In this document: in pieces, positions 1-13,130 of the stretch
Layout of the letters: each line of letters begins with the position of its first letter
Numbering within the stretch: the first letter of the stretch is position 1
Assembly (NCBI RefSeq): GCF_954871325.1
Contig: NC_088777.1
Location: 7,479,366-7,543,365, forward strand
Source: Gordionus sp. m RMFG-2023
Lineage: Eukaryota > Nematomorpha > Gordioida > Chordodea > Parachordodidae
Direction: 5' to 3'
DNA length: 64,000 nucleotides
The notes under the pieces: model-generated
What the model was told of the DNA's origin: nothing
The model's input: only the letters and a program-made list of their open reading frames with translations
Databases searched by the model: none
Position numbers and translations under genes: made by a program

Positions 1-1428
<1,428 letters not shown>

Positions 1429-2250
1429 ACTTTGTTTAAGTTTAATAATTTTTTCCCGAGAATCACAATCATCATTAATTATAAAATTGTTTGTGTAGAA
1501 AAGATAAGGATCAAAATATGTATAAGAAAGAATTTGTGAATATGCACATGAATTTAATTTATATTTTCTTGACATTAAGTGTTCTTTCATGTTGAAATTA
1601 ATGTTTAAAAATCTTCTAAAATGATATATTTGCTTGGCTAATGTAGAAATATTTGCTTGGCTAATGTAGAACAGTAAATTCTTCGGAATTATTTTATAGT
1701 CTATGCACGTTGAGAGATTTGGTTTTCCAAATAATTTAAGGAGCAAGGTATACTTAAGTGCTTCTATGGTCAAATTTCCATTTTGGAACTCAGCTTTTAC
1801 CATTATGTGTTTTTTTTAATTTATATATTATACTTATATCTATTTTTGAGTAACATTTCTACAATTTAATATTTTTTTATAATTTATTAATAGTTTATGT
1901 TTTTTTTAATTAAAGAAATATAATAAAATAGAAGATTTATGGATAAAAATTGTCCACGAAAAAAAAAACGAAATCACTTCTTAATATTTGCCTTGGCATA
2001 AACATCTGGAAAAAAAAACTTTAAAACGCTTAAAAGATTTATTAAATTTGGAAATTTTTTTTTTGTCCCAAAGTGTTTATTTTCATCTATTATTATTAAT
2101 TATCTCATAGATAAATTTAGCCTATTCCTCTATTCTTTCATATTTTATAGCTAACCTAGCCAGCTGATAAAACTTAGGATATTGAATTATTCATAATTCT
2201 AGATGTGTGCATGTATTAGTTTAATGGTTCCCTTTTTCCCCAAATATCCA
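1429..2250. other. AT-rich intergenic DNA, nothing supported
   Basis: Contains a local duplication (TTTGCTTGGCTAATGTAGAA twice, about 1630-1670) but no gene or element I can name. Confidence 0.4.
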
Positions 2251-2254
2251 TGTA

Positions 2255-3100
2255 TATCCAGCCCGAACCAGCCCCGTAGAAATGTTGGACCAAGTTTTTA
2301 GCCGGGCCCATAAAATTTATGTAAAACGAGGTATCCAATCCTAAATTTCTCCAGGTGGCGTCCACTTCAGTATAAAAATTGCTGAGGTAGAATTGGGATC
2401 CATAGTATCATAATTGCATATTTTTAAAAAAAAGCAAATAATCTGGGGGAGTGGGGTTAGAAACGAGTGTAAAAAATATTCTCAAAAAAAAATTGAGTGT
2501 CATTTTAAAGTTTCCTGGAATAAATAAAAAAAAACATCTTAGTCAATTTTTGTCAGAGCTTTGACAAATTATTTATACCATTTCATAAATAATTACAAAT
2601 TTAACCCTTCTTTTTTTTTATATATAACTCCTGCAAAGTCCTGTCCACGGCGATGTATGGATTTTTGCACAAGTAGCCCGTCGCGTTAATTTTAGGAAAA
2701 TTTAGTCCTAAACCGTTAAAATTTTTTACTAATTTTCTTACCATCACATTTTTAGTATAAATCTAATTTTTTCTCAATGTCAATTAAAGACACTCATATA
2801 TAAGTTAACTATTTCTACCAACAATATTTTTTATAAAATCAAATGTATTTGATATCTGTATCGTGTATTTATAATTGGATCATATCATAAAATTTCATAT
2901 TTTCTTTTGAAAAATTTTCTATATTATTTATAGATTTATAGTATTTTAAATTATAGACCGCTCTTAAAATACAAAGAAATAAGTTATGTATATATCAAAA
3001 ATTTTAATACCCAGACTGGTTTATTAAAATTTTATAAAAAAAAGATAACTGCTCGACCCGGCCCTTTACAATTTTTTGAAAAGTTTCTCGGGTTTTGTAG
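2255..3100. mobile_element. candidate non-autonomous hAT-like element with GCCCGGCCC-type ends
   Basis: GC-rich tips (CCAGCCCGAACCAGCCCC at about 2260 and AGCCGGGCCCAT at about 2300; GACCCGGCCC at about 3055) bracket AT-rich DNA. The same GGGCC/GCCCGG tip style recurs around 23640-23880, 44000-44220 and 48010-48950, where the last carries a hAT transposase remnant. Ends are not precisely resolved. Confidence 0.3.
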
Positions 3101-3607
3101 ATCTATAATGCATAGTATAAAAAAAATGAAAAATATGATAAGGAGGATATTTTAAAAAAGAAGTAATAATGAATTTTTAAAGAAAAGGGGTCTCTATTTG
3201 TTCTTTGTCGCAAAATGCCCAACCAAAATATTTTGCATTTCCGAACTCAAATTCAGGGTTTACAAACCCTGCACATAACAATATTATTATCACCCATTAT
3301 TTAGTAAAATTGTGGGATTTTAAGAAATATAAGATTAGAAAGAGAGAAGAAAAAAAAGTTTAATTTCATATTTTTAAATATTTTGAACTTTGCTTTATAA
3401 AATAAAAGTTTTTCAATTTCAATGGATAATATTGTGGTTAATATTGAGAAATGTTTCCTGATGTTCAAATTTTTTACGTTGACAATATCGCTCAATTATA
3501 ACTGATAATATTTTTTTAACAAAAATGTCCTTAATTAATGTAATATTTTATTAAAAAGTGTAAAAAATTGATATATAAATATACTAAAGTAGAAATGAAA
3601 TAAGATA

Positions 3608-3860
3608 TGGAACGCGTTCCACATCACTAGCCTTTAAAATCTCAGGTGGCTCAAAAATATTTTTTAATCATTCTCAAAATTACCTTCCTTTTTTTAGCGG
3701 TATAAAAAAAATTCTAAATTTTGAGGAGGCTTAGGGTTGGAGCCCCTGCGCCCCTCTCTAGTGACGCTACTGGTGTTCCAGAAAGCTCTGAAATATGAAT
3801 GGAACATAAACTGTTCCTGAAGGGGAACGGAACAGGAACTCAAACATGCAGTTATTCCGG
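3608..3860. mobile_element. nested hAT-like tips
   Basis: A tip reading CCAGTAGCGTCACTAGAG on the minus strand (about 3762-3776), with a possible partner near 3625, sits inside a GGAACG/GTTCC-rich palindromic repeat (about 3608-3620 and 3772-3850). This suggests one small element inserted in another. No coding remnant is seen. Confidence 0.3.
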
Positions 3861-3879
3861 ATCCCTGATTTTAATTTAA

Positions 3880-5295
3880 AAGAATAATGCCAAAAAAAAG
3901 ATTATATATTTTTCCCGGGAATTCCTTCTTTCTTTCCTTCCTTCCTTTATACAAAAGAAAATTATTATTTAAATTATTAATAAATTTTTTTTGGTTGTTT
4001 ATAACCTTTAAATAAATAGTCTCAAAATAAATATTAAATATTATCTACAAATTTTTAAAAAAAAATTTTTATACCTTCTGGACAATAACTACTTTTGTGT
4101 TCTAACATTAATTAGAATTAAATTATGTTTTATTTTTTAAAGAAATCATTAAGAATTAAATTAATTATAATTTATAAGGGAAAAAGTATATTATTTTTTA
4201 CTTATGTCATAAAATATTTTTAGCGCAGGTAAGGTAGAACATATGCAATTTATTTTATATTTTCATTAAAATTTTATGTTTTTCTATTTTTATTATCTTT
4301 TCATTACGAAAAAATAAAATTATTTATATTTTAAAAAGGTTTCTTGTGTTTGTTTTTTTAAATTTTTTAAAAAAATATATATTATTTGTTTACTAATCTT
4401 TTAATCTGATAATTATTTTTTTAAGATTAAAAGTGGTTCTTTAAAATCTCTGATGATCATATTTTTTCTTATAATTAGGAATTCTAATGGGAAAGATTTT
4501 GGAAAAATAGCTAATCATTCTGGATAATTCGAATGGAATCTAAAGAAAAAAATTTGTGCAAAAATTTACCGGTCCTATTTTATCAAGATATCAGAAAAAC
4601 ATTTCTAACATAATGCTTTTATGAACACCAATTATCTATCTAGATGATATTAAATTTATTAACCAAATTCCTTGTTTTTTTCTAAAAAAAAAAGCAAAAA
4701 ATATATATATTATAATGACTATCAGTTACACCAACAAAGTATCCAAATCCAGAATTGGATCTTTCATCAGGGTCATATTCTTATGGAAGGTAAAAAAAAT
4801 GTTACAACAAAGTTTAGATGTAAATTTATTCAATTTAATTTTTAAAATATTATAAATAAATTAAGTTTGCTTATAAAGTTCAGTCAATGCCAAAAATGAG
4901 AATAATAATTATTTTTAAAAAAAACATGTTTAAACAAAAAAAATTCTCTTTCTACTTTAGTTTTCACATGATAGATCCTTCATGTCAAGATTTTAATCTC
5001 GAAATTTGAACTAAACATCTTTCCCCCCTTCTTTCTTTCATTTTTCCATTTTTTTGTTTCATCTTTTATTTATTATTTCTTCTTTCTTATTCATTTCTTC
5101 CTTTTCTTTTCAAAGTAAGGACTAATTTGAAAGTTAAAATATGGTTTTATTTTTTTTTTATTTTACCAAAAAAAAAACAAATTGATTTATTAATGTGTTT
5201 GTCCAATAACTAAGTCTAATTAAATATTTAATTTTGGAAGTAATATCTCTTTTTACTAGCAGATATTATTATAGTGATTAATTTAGATTATACAA
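3880..5295. other. AT-rich intergenic DNA, nothing supported
   Basis: Homopolymeric A/T runs and pyrimidine-rich patches (about 5010-5115). No gene, RNA or defined repeat recognised. Confidence 0.4.
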
Positions 5296-5303
5296 ATATT
5301 AGT

Positions 5304-5482
5304 TAACGTTGTTTAACGGCTTGTTTTCCAGAAAAAAATATAGCGCAAGTCTGAAGATCTTGCTCATGGAAGGAACAAATGTCCAGACATATATTTTCGA
5401 AATCACGAGGCTTATGGCAATATCTTTCTGGCTAAAATATTGAGTTAGCCGTTTTAAAAAATAGGCTGCGGTTTAACAACAC
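5304..5482. mobile_element. palindromic hAT-type MITE copy (TTGTTTAAC family)
   Basis: Inverted tips GTTGTTTAACGGCT and GGTTTAACAACAC enclose the conserved internal motifs AAGTCTGAAGATCTTGCTCATGG and TATTGAGTTAGCCGTTTT shared with the other family copies. Flanking octamers ATATTAGT (5296-5303) and ATATTATT (5483-5490) match at 7 of 8 positions, as expected for an old 8-bp hAT target duplication. Confidence 0.75.
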
Positions 5483-6049
5483 ATATTATTATAATACAAG
5501 TGCGAAAGAACGTTTTAAATATATTTTTTATATTTAGCCAAAGACCTTTTAAATTGTAAATGTTATAAGAAAAAAAACAAATTTTTCTATCCTTCATAAA
5601 AATGTAATTAACCTTACCCTTTAAAAGAAAATACCATCGATGCAAATTTATTATAAATATTTTTTAAATGTAAAAAAAAATGATGGTGTAATATCTAGGC
5701 AGGGTTGGGGAATAATTACTTAAAACTGTAATTAAAGAATTAATTATAATTACGGAATTTTCGCTTTTTTTTAAACTAATATCTTTGAAAGAAATAAACA
5801 CAATTATCTTATCCAGCACATCAGGTATACCTATGAGTCATCATTCCGTGTCAAATCGACCAAAAAACGAGATTTTTGTACGACCATCTTTAAAATAGAC
5901 GAAACTTGGCATGATATCTATGCTCATATTTTAGTAAAATCAAAGTTCTAGAGCGTTAGTTCAATCAGATCCAAAGATATACATTTTCAAAGTCTAAATT
6001 TGCCCAATGCGTGATTTAATTGAATCTTATTTTTTAAAAATAACACTTA

Positions 6050-6965
6050 AGATTAGTGAAGGTCAATGGTCAGGTCCTATCGGTCTTAGACCGGAACCGG
6101 ACCGATCTTTTTCGAGGACCGTGGTCCGGACCGGTCATTTTATGATATTTTTCTTGAGTTATTTTAGATTTTATTAATTTTTATTTTACAATATGAAAAC
6201 CATAAGTTTGTCCAAGAAACATTTTACTTATAGTCACATTGTGTTCACTTCAGTACCAAATTTAATGTATCGTTTTATAATTTTTTAAGCACTAAATTAA
6301 TCAAAATAAGCAGTATTATTATTAAAATATTTTGGTTATTATTCATATAGTTCTATTTTTTCTTAAGAAACTGTCTGAATAATTCATTGTCAAAATACCT
6401 TAACCTAGCGTTTTCTTATTTTAGGTAAAAATGTTTAATCAAAAATTTTGATAGCCATTTTGGTTTTTTAAATTTTATTCAAATTTTTATTATTTTTATA
6501 AATAAAAAAATATGAAATAGATGGTTATATTTAAATATTATAATATAATATATTGAATATAAATATGTATTGTATTGGTATTAATATGGAAAATATCCAT
6601 TGAGTATAACTAATATAATCTCCTGGGGCGATATGTAAGCAAGCAGCCAATTAAACATATTTTAAAATTTTATATGCAGATTATTATAAAAAAATCCTCT
6701 TATCTTTTTCTCATTCCATTTTGAGCTTATTAATAGAATTTCCTGAGCCCATAATTTGTATGTAATATCCCCTCGATGACTCTACTATCCTTGATGTCAC
6801 TTGTATGATAAAAGAAGGATGTAAAGAGATATATATTTCCCCGGTAATTTCATTCTTTTTAGTACTGTCGCTAACCACCAAAAATTGTCTTAATCACATG
6901 TTTGGAAAAAATACCGGTCCGGACCCTGGTCCTAAATAAAAAGACCGATCACAGTATTTTTAAAA
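6050..6965. mobile_element. candidate hAT-like element with GGTCCGGACCGGTC tips
   Basis: The left side starts TTAGTGAAGGTC and continues into GACCGGAACCGGACCGATC (about 6050-6140). The right side holds ACCGGTCCGGACCCTGG and AAGACCGATC (about 6913-6955) in inverted orientation. The same TTAGTGAAGGTC start with GGACCG palindromes recurs at 22530-22670. The interior is AT-rich and shows no transposase remnant. Confidence 0.45.
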
Positions 6966-7593
6966 AAAATGAAAATACTGGGAGGTATGTATTTCTTTTT
7001 TACATTCCTTATGAACCACATCACCATCCTTTTTTTTTACCACACAATTAAGGAAAAGAGATGGCTACCCATTAATCGAATAGCTTGTTATGCAGATTTT
7101 ATGGAAAACATTTCCACATTATTTTGAATTTCGTATGTAAATAAAATTATTTAAATTATAAAAATTGATAAGATTATATATGTCGTATTGGGATATGGAA
7201 TCATATGGGATTCGGAATCCCAACGGGGGGATTCAAGATCTTAAATCCCCACGTTTTTTTCGGGATCTTTTTTTTTTAATATTTTTGAAAAAATATTTAA
7301 AAAATATTCCGAATCCCCATGTAAAAAAAATTCGGAATCCCCATGATAAAAAATAAAATAATATAATTACTTTTTCTTCTCTTTTTTTGCGGCTGGCACC
7401 ATATAATTAAAAGGCCAAAATAAGGGATTTAAAAAGAGAATTAAAAAAAAAGTAAATAGTATAAAATTAAGGCATATAATAAATGAAAAGGAATGAGGTT
7501 AAGACATTTTTGTTTTAAAAAATATATTTATAAAAAATCCGAATTATTGCAACAATTATTCAATGCTATATGGCATTTCGTTTAACATTTAAG

Positions 7594-8868
7594 CAGGGAC
7601 CCGAACCGTTATTTATAACGGTTCAGTATGTAAAAAATAATAATGGTTACGTTTTGGTTACGGTTCTTGAGAAGAAATTTATAAAGGTTCGGTTCGGTTC
7701 ACCTAATTATAAAGGTTTATAAAGGTTCATTACGGTTATAAATTTTTTTTTATTGAAACAACACCATCTTATAATTTATTTTTATTATAAGCATCTATGA
7801 ATTATATATAAAAAAAATATATAAGATTCAAAATAACTCATTTTTAAATATATTATTTGAACTTATAAGTAATATATTTTCAAGTATAAACGGATTACTT
7901 TTTGTTCGTTGTGACGATACACTATAGCCCCGAAAAAGCCCTTTCTACAGAAACCTGTGTTGCGGGAACCGCCAGTACTATATGAGCACGTTTATATAAC
8001 TCTTGATATTCAAATTATTTCCATTTCTAAAATATAAAAACTGAACCGGTTTAACTGTTTTTATAAAGACTCTTTCAAAAAATTTTCGACCCGACCCGCC
8101 CGCTCACGAAAGGCAATATTTTGTTTCACACCCGAAAATTCACGGTGTTTTTAAATTTTTCAAAACTTTAATGCGATGATTTTTTACACTTTTTTGAATT
8201 TATTCTATTTATTTCTTTAATTCCATAATCCATAATAACATAAAATAAATACATATTATAAAACCAAATTTTTACTTAGAAAAAGAAGAATGTCTTCTTT
8301 TTTTTTTCAATTGTGTACGCCTTTCCTCTAATAGGCGATTGGCTGCAGAAAATAACCTTTCACTAGAAGCCGAATTTGCCAGGGCTGACAAAATTTTACT
8401 CTCTAAATTTTCTCAAAAAAGGAAATGAATTTTCCTGGTTCCAAAACTTCAAAATATTGCCATTGTTATTTGTTTTATTTTTTAAAATTTTATTTTGATA
8501 ATAATGATTTTGGTATAATTTTTAAAAAAATGATAAAACGCTAAAATATTAAAACAACTATATAAAAATATGTAAAAATATATAAAATTACTAAATAAAA
8601 ATATATATTGGTCCTTAACCTTTATTTTAAAAAAACATTTTGATATAAGATTTGTGCGTTTATTATAAATAATTTAGTTTTAACAATCTCTAAATGAGTC
8701 TGACCTTATTTGGCTCAACCTAAAGATACATAGTATTTTTCCTTATTCATAATTGATTTTTTAAAAATGGCTAACTCAATATTACATCCAGAAAATAAAC
8801 CATTATAATTTTTTGTATACTGAACCGTAACCAAACTGAACCATTATAAATAATGGTTCGGGTTCCAG
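7594..8868 (-). mobile_element. hAT-like DNA transposon remnant with CAGGGACCCGAACC ends
   Basis: The left end reads CAGGGACCCGAACCGTTA and the right end, on the opposite strand, CTGGAACCCGAACCATTA. The subterminal DNA repeats GGTTCGG/GGTTACGG motifs. A transposase C-terminal remnant lies inside (8296-8400, minus). CAG at the tips and the transposase family both fit hAT. The insertion point coincides with the centre of the surrounding palindrome (AACATTTAA...TTAAATGTT). Confidence 0.7.
8296..8400 (-). pseudogene. hAT transposase dimerisation-domain remnant
   Basis: Minus-strand translation gives LSALANSASSERLFSAANRL followed by LEERRTQLKKKE. This is the hATC signature (S-x-x-x-E-R-x-F-S-x-A, then the RR-x-x-L segment). 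Nothing continuous is readable upstream, so only a decayed C-terminal piece is preserved within the 7594-8868 element. Confidence 0.8.
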
Positions 8869-9439
8869 TTTAAATGTTCAACGAAATGCCATATTGCATT
8901 GAATAATTGTTGCAATAATTCGGATTTTTTATAAATATATTTTTTAAACAAAAAAGTCTTAACCTCATCCCTTTTCATTCATTATATGCCTTAATTTTAT
9001 ACTATTTACTTTTTTTTAAATTCTCTTTTTAAATCCCTTATTTTGGCCTTTTAATTATATGGTGCCAGCCGCAAAAAAAGAGAAGAAAAATTAATTATAT
9101 TATTTTATTTTTTTTTCATGGGGATTCGGGAATATTTTTTAAATATTGTTTTAAAAAATATTTTAATAAAAGATCCCGAAAAAAACGTGGGGATTTAAGA
9201 TCTTGAATCCCCACGTTGGGATTCCGAATCCCACATGATTCCATATCCCAATGCGACAAAATCTACACAACACTTTAATAATGATAGTAGATTTCCATAA
9301 CAGCGACAGGGCAATTTACAAATTATCGCCTCAGGAAATTCTATTGATTAGTATAAAATGGAATACGATAAAAACAAGCGGTATTTATATTATTATAGTT
9401 TGTATATAAAATTTTAATATATCTTTATTTTACAATATA

Positions 9440-9605
9440 GTTGTGCAGATTTAACATTCGTTTGCAAATAAAATCATTTAACTTGTAAAAAATTGATAAG
9501 AATATATATAAATATGTTTTAACAATTTTTTGCAAGTCAAATAATTTTATTTTCAAATAAATTTAAAAATATGGAAATGTTTTCATCAAATCTGGTCAAC
9601 ACTGT
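9440..9605. repeat. palindromic AT-rich MITE-like repeat
   Basis: The sequence around 9448-9506 (TTTGCAAATAAAATCATTTAAC, then TTGTAAAAAATTGATAAG) is mirrored as its reverse complement at about 9520-9580 (AACAATTTTTTGCAAGTCAAA, then ATTTTATTTTCAAA). A related left half lies at 7132-7181, directly before the large palindromic element, suggesting that element landed in or beside a copy of this repeat. Confidence 0.55.
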
Positions 9606-10199
9606 ATTACTTAAAAAAAATTATACCATTTTCGAATAATTATTTTTTCTTAAGAAATTCTCACCTATTATTCTATGATAAAATCCACATTATGAAAAAA
9701 CTTTTAAAAAAATAAATATAATGACCTAAAAATGACCATTTGAAAAATTTTGATATAAATTTATATGAATATAATATATATATATACTCCTTAAATATAG
9801 GTTTTTTTTGTTTTATAAATATTATTGTCTTTTGATGTTTAATTTTTTTTTTTTAAATATTTATATTAAAAAAGTATTATAGGTGGCCTTAAATATTTAA
9901 ATGTTATTTTTTATTCATATTATTTTAAATATTTATTGATAAAAATTTATTGACTACTAAGATTATTATATACCATAACATTTTATTAAATAAGAGTTTA
10001 AAATAGCAATTTTAGCTCATATTTTGCATCCCACTTTGTTTAATATAATATTAAATACTATATGTCTAATATAATTTTGAAATATAAAGCTAAATTTTGT
10101 TTCACCATATTTAAAATTCAAATATTTAATAGATTGTGGGATTGAATCCTACAGATAGCCCAAATGATGTGGAATCAGAATTTTTTCCTTTATAATTAT
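9606..10199. other. AT-rich intergenic DNA, nothing supported
   Basis: Over 80 percent A+T by eye. No coding or RNA signal recognised. Confidence 0.4.
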
Positions 10200-10330
10200 A
10201 AATTTTCCTATCTTATGAGATGTGATTCAGACATTTATATTTATTTAGATTAGGGGTTATTCTAAAATTTTCTTTTATTTTTGATAAAATGTGTTTATGA
10301 AATATATATTTAGTAATTTGAGTATTGAGG

Positions 10331-11040
10331 TTAGGAAGGATCATCTTGTGGAATGAGACTGCCTATTAAGCTAATATAATTAGCCTTGTGTATTGCGATG
10401 GCGAGCCTTTGCCTTAAGAAGAAGCCCTCGCGGGGTTCACCGGTTAGTTGACGGATGTGGGAGCGGAGTTCCTTGAAAAAGGATAAGGCATATTTCCCAA
10501 AAGTAGTAAGGGTAGTGGAAATGATGGGGATGAAAATATATTCTTGAGAGATTTCAGAATATTTCGCTATTTTGAGTGACTCCTTTTTCTCAAGTATATT
10601 AACTGTTTGATTTGATGGAGCGAGTGGAGTAATGCAAGAGTAGTCCCAGACCAGGAATTGACCGCGCTTCCAAGGAATTTGCGAAATTCCGTCAGGCCGT
10701 ATCCCATCAGATCTGAAAAGACAAGAAGGTTCAAGAGTGGAGAGGATTTGAGCGGATCTAAGAGCTCTAAGGATGATAGAATTGCATAGATTATGTCTTA
10801 CAATTCGACCTTTACATGAGCGACAATGAAGACTATGTCTACCATTGCCCAAACTGCAGAACCGCAACCTGAACTTATGTGGGGTTGGGTAATAAGACAA
10901 TTTAATCGAATATCAATCGCGTGAGTAAGCTCGTTTTTATTCAGTTGTAATTGCGGATTAACAGACGGAATAGCTTCGAGAAACTCATGGCCTGAACCAT
11001 TAAGCAGAGAAGAGAATAAGGGACGGTCAGATAATTGCAT
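10331..11040 (-). pseudogene. retroelement C-terminal nuclease-like domain (fragment)
   Basis: A 189-residue open stretch (10331-10900) contains GRHSLHCRSCKGRIVRHN, an Ile-Ile-x-Arg-Ala-Leu helix, the SDGIRPDGISQIPWKRGQ block followed by LVWDYSCITPLAPS, and a C-terminal TGEPREGFFLRQRLAIAIHK block. The PDG...WD arrangement resembles a PD-(D/E)xK nuclease core. I know this conserved domain from uncharacterised reverse-transcriptase-linked proteins in Hydra, sea anemones and arthropods, but I cannot name the family. Sequence up to 11040 continues the same homology less cleanly, including THAIDIRLNCLI. It is a broken mobile-element gene; a second, more decayed copy lies near 15.8 kb. Confidence 0.65.
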
Positions 11041-11171
11041 TCTGATGTTTTATTCCCTAAAATTATAAAATTTAATATATTTTTAATATAAATTTCGTAT
11101 ATATATAAATGTTCATATTTGAATAAATAATTGTATTTATTTTTATCGCAAAATGTTAATTAAAATTTTTT

Positions 11172-11436
11172 TTTAGTAATTTTAATTTTTGTGCACAATA
11201 AAAAAAATCTTTTAAAAAAAATTTTTATTCATTTTGTATTTGTAATTTATAATTTAAAAAATAAAATGTATTTTTTGCTGGAAGAGAGTTTTGTGGAGCA
11301 AAGTTAAATCGAAAATAAGTTATGCATAACTCATTTAGCTAGAATGTATTTTTTAGATTATAAATTACAAATACAGAGGAATAAAAATTTAGTTTAAAAG
11401 ATTTATTATTGCGTACAAAAATTAAAATTACTAAAT
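11172..11436. repeat. 265-bp imperfect palindrome (MITE-like)
   Basis: TTTTAGTAATTTTAATTTTT at the left end is mirrored by AAAAATTAAAATTACTAAA at the right end. Further inside, TTTGTATTTGTAATTTATAA pairs with TTATAAATTACAAATAC. The loop is around 11275-11335 (ends near GCTGG and AGCTAG). No coding content. Confidence 0.75.
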
Positions 11437-11628
11437 ATATATATATATACTTCATAAACATATTTTATAAAAAATAATGGTAAATTTTAGAATAACCTCT
11501 CATCTAAATATAAATTTCTGAACCACATCTCATAAGATAGGAAAATTTCTGATTCGTCCATCATCAAATAAAGGTAAAATTTATTATTCATCTATCATTG
11601 AATAAAAGAGACGGGTTATCAGCTAGTT

Positions 11629-13130
11629 TTAATAATTTCCACATCGACTCACATATCGCGCATTTAAATATGATTTAATTTCGTCATAAATATTTATATT
11701 TGAAGCAACATTAATATCAACATTAGCACATTCATAGAACTTATAATTATACCTAGATATATTTTCGCGATTTAATAGATGTACTATGAGCATTAATTTT
11801 AACATTAGATATCGATTATATGTAACGATTATCCGTAGGTTTACCGGGAAGAATTGTAATACCATTATCTCGCCTTTTATAGTATGGAAACCCATTAATA
11901 TTTGGTCTTGTTTCCCATTGAAAATCCCTAGGAAATTTTCTGGCACATATTCCATGTAAGGCGATTTGGGTTTAAATATCCCGCAAGGATGATGTATGAT
12001 AAAATGGGTAACAATCTGAAAAGGTTTAGGTTTGAGAATTTTATCTAGTATTTCGGCACAAACAAATTTATCTATAGCATTAGATGTTTCAATTTTACTA
12101 TCATCGTTTAAATAAGTATATAGGCATGAGGTTAACCTCTTTTTTGGAACTCGATTGTATATATATAAAGGCCATAGATTTACCAAATAAATTTTTTTAT
12201 TTATATCGAACAAATTCATTTTATAATTTAAAAATACGGGCTATTAAATCAGGCCTATCTGAAGGACTTTGCCCTGGAAATAGATTTTCCTTAATTTTAC
12301 GCCAAGGATTGCATGTAGTAATAAACAAATCAGGTTTACCAAATTTGAGCACAATGGCCATTGCATGCTTTCTCGCCTATTTCTTTGAAAACCTTGAAAA
12401 GATGATGGTAGTATTACTGCTTTACCGGGAATTTTATTTTGACCTTCTTTCCATGCAGTCCATTAATCCAGATATTAATCTACTTGTAATTTTGCTGATT
12501 TTATCTGATAAAATTTAAAATATTTGCCTCGACCTGTAAATAGGAATCAACAATATATTATTGTGATAATTTCCCAGCAAAAAGGATTGAATTAAATTTA
12601 TTTTCACGTATTGCCAATCTACACATATCAAACTGTAATAGTGAGATATTTGCCCTTCTACACCTTGTACCTTCACCCTTTAAATTTGATTTTTAACCAA
12701 GGTCGCCAAAAAGAAATTTAGGACTTAATATATTACCATCAACTCGAGGTAGACTTTAATATCCCGTTTAAAAGGGGGTTCACCATTATCATTTGTAAAA
12801 ATCATAGCAACTTCATCTATATTAGGGATGTTGCATCTTCGCTGTCACTTGTGCAATCTGCACGAAAGATTATATTGATTTTTTGAATGGCTCTATTTTT
12901 TCTTCTTTCTCAATTTCTCCCAAAGCTTAAATTCTGTCATATTAAAATATCTAATCTTTTCAAGAAATCCTCATTGAAACCTGAATTTTCTTTCATAAGT
13001 AACCAGCCATTAACAGTCTATGTAGTTTCAAGGACATATAGTTGTCAAATTGGGAGGCATCCCAGTGGAAGGATATACTTGTGAAAATTTGCTCATGAAC
13101 TCTAAAACAATATGGGCTCGGGTTTCGTGT
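11629..13130 (-). mobile_element. Helitron (rolling-circle transposon) Rep fragment, dead
   Basis: On the minus strand an open block (12219-11629) contains SNAIDKFVCAEI, an IHHPCG motif, KPKSPYME, a (V)TYNRYLMLKL block and DEIKSYLNARYVS, in the order found in Helitron Rep proteins. Upstream in other frames are FGKPDLFITTCNPW with NLFPGQSPSDRPDLIARIFK (about 12240-12360), and further out DEVAMIFTNDNGEPP with RDIKVYLE (about 12740-12830). The expected HUH segment (LPHxHxxxW in active Helitrons) reads RLTSCLYTYL, so the catalytic histidines are gone. No helicase domain follows, because the 10.2-11.5 kb element occupies that side. Ends (5' TC, 3' hairpin-CTRR) were not identified. Confidence 0.85.

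Larger units (their letters stand above)
7182..9257. mobile_element. large palindromic (fold-back) element split by a hAT insertion
   Basis: About 410 bp at 7182-7592 are the near-perfect reverse complement of about 390 bp at 8869-9257. Examples are TTGGGATATGGAATCATATG against CATGATTCCATATCCCAA, and GCGGCTGGCACCATATAATT against its complement at 9054-9073. Together the arms would form a roughly 800-bp non-autonomous palindromic element. The centre is occupied by a separate hAT-like element (7594-8868). The whole sits in an older AT-rich repeat whose halves are recognisable at 7132-7181 and 9448-9506. Confidence 0.85.
10200..11548 (-). mobile_element. retroelement-derived fragment flanked by about 120-bp inverted repeats
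   Basis: The left arm 10200-10319 (starts AATTTTCCTATCTTATGAGATG) is the reverse complement of the right arm 11425-11548 (ends CATCTCATAAGATAGGAAAATT), with few mismatches. Between them on the minus strand lies the C-terminal region of a protein family that I recognise as linked to reverse transcriptases in cnidarian and arthropod repeats. A further palindrome (11172-11436) sits inside the right side. Either the fragment was captured by a fold-back element, or the arms belong to an unusual element of its own. The element looks broken. Confidence 0.6.
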
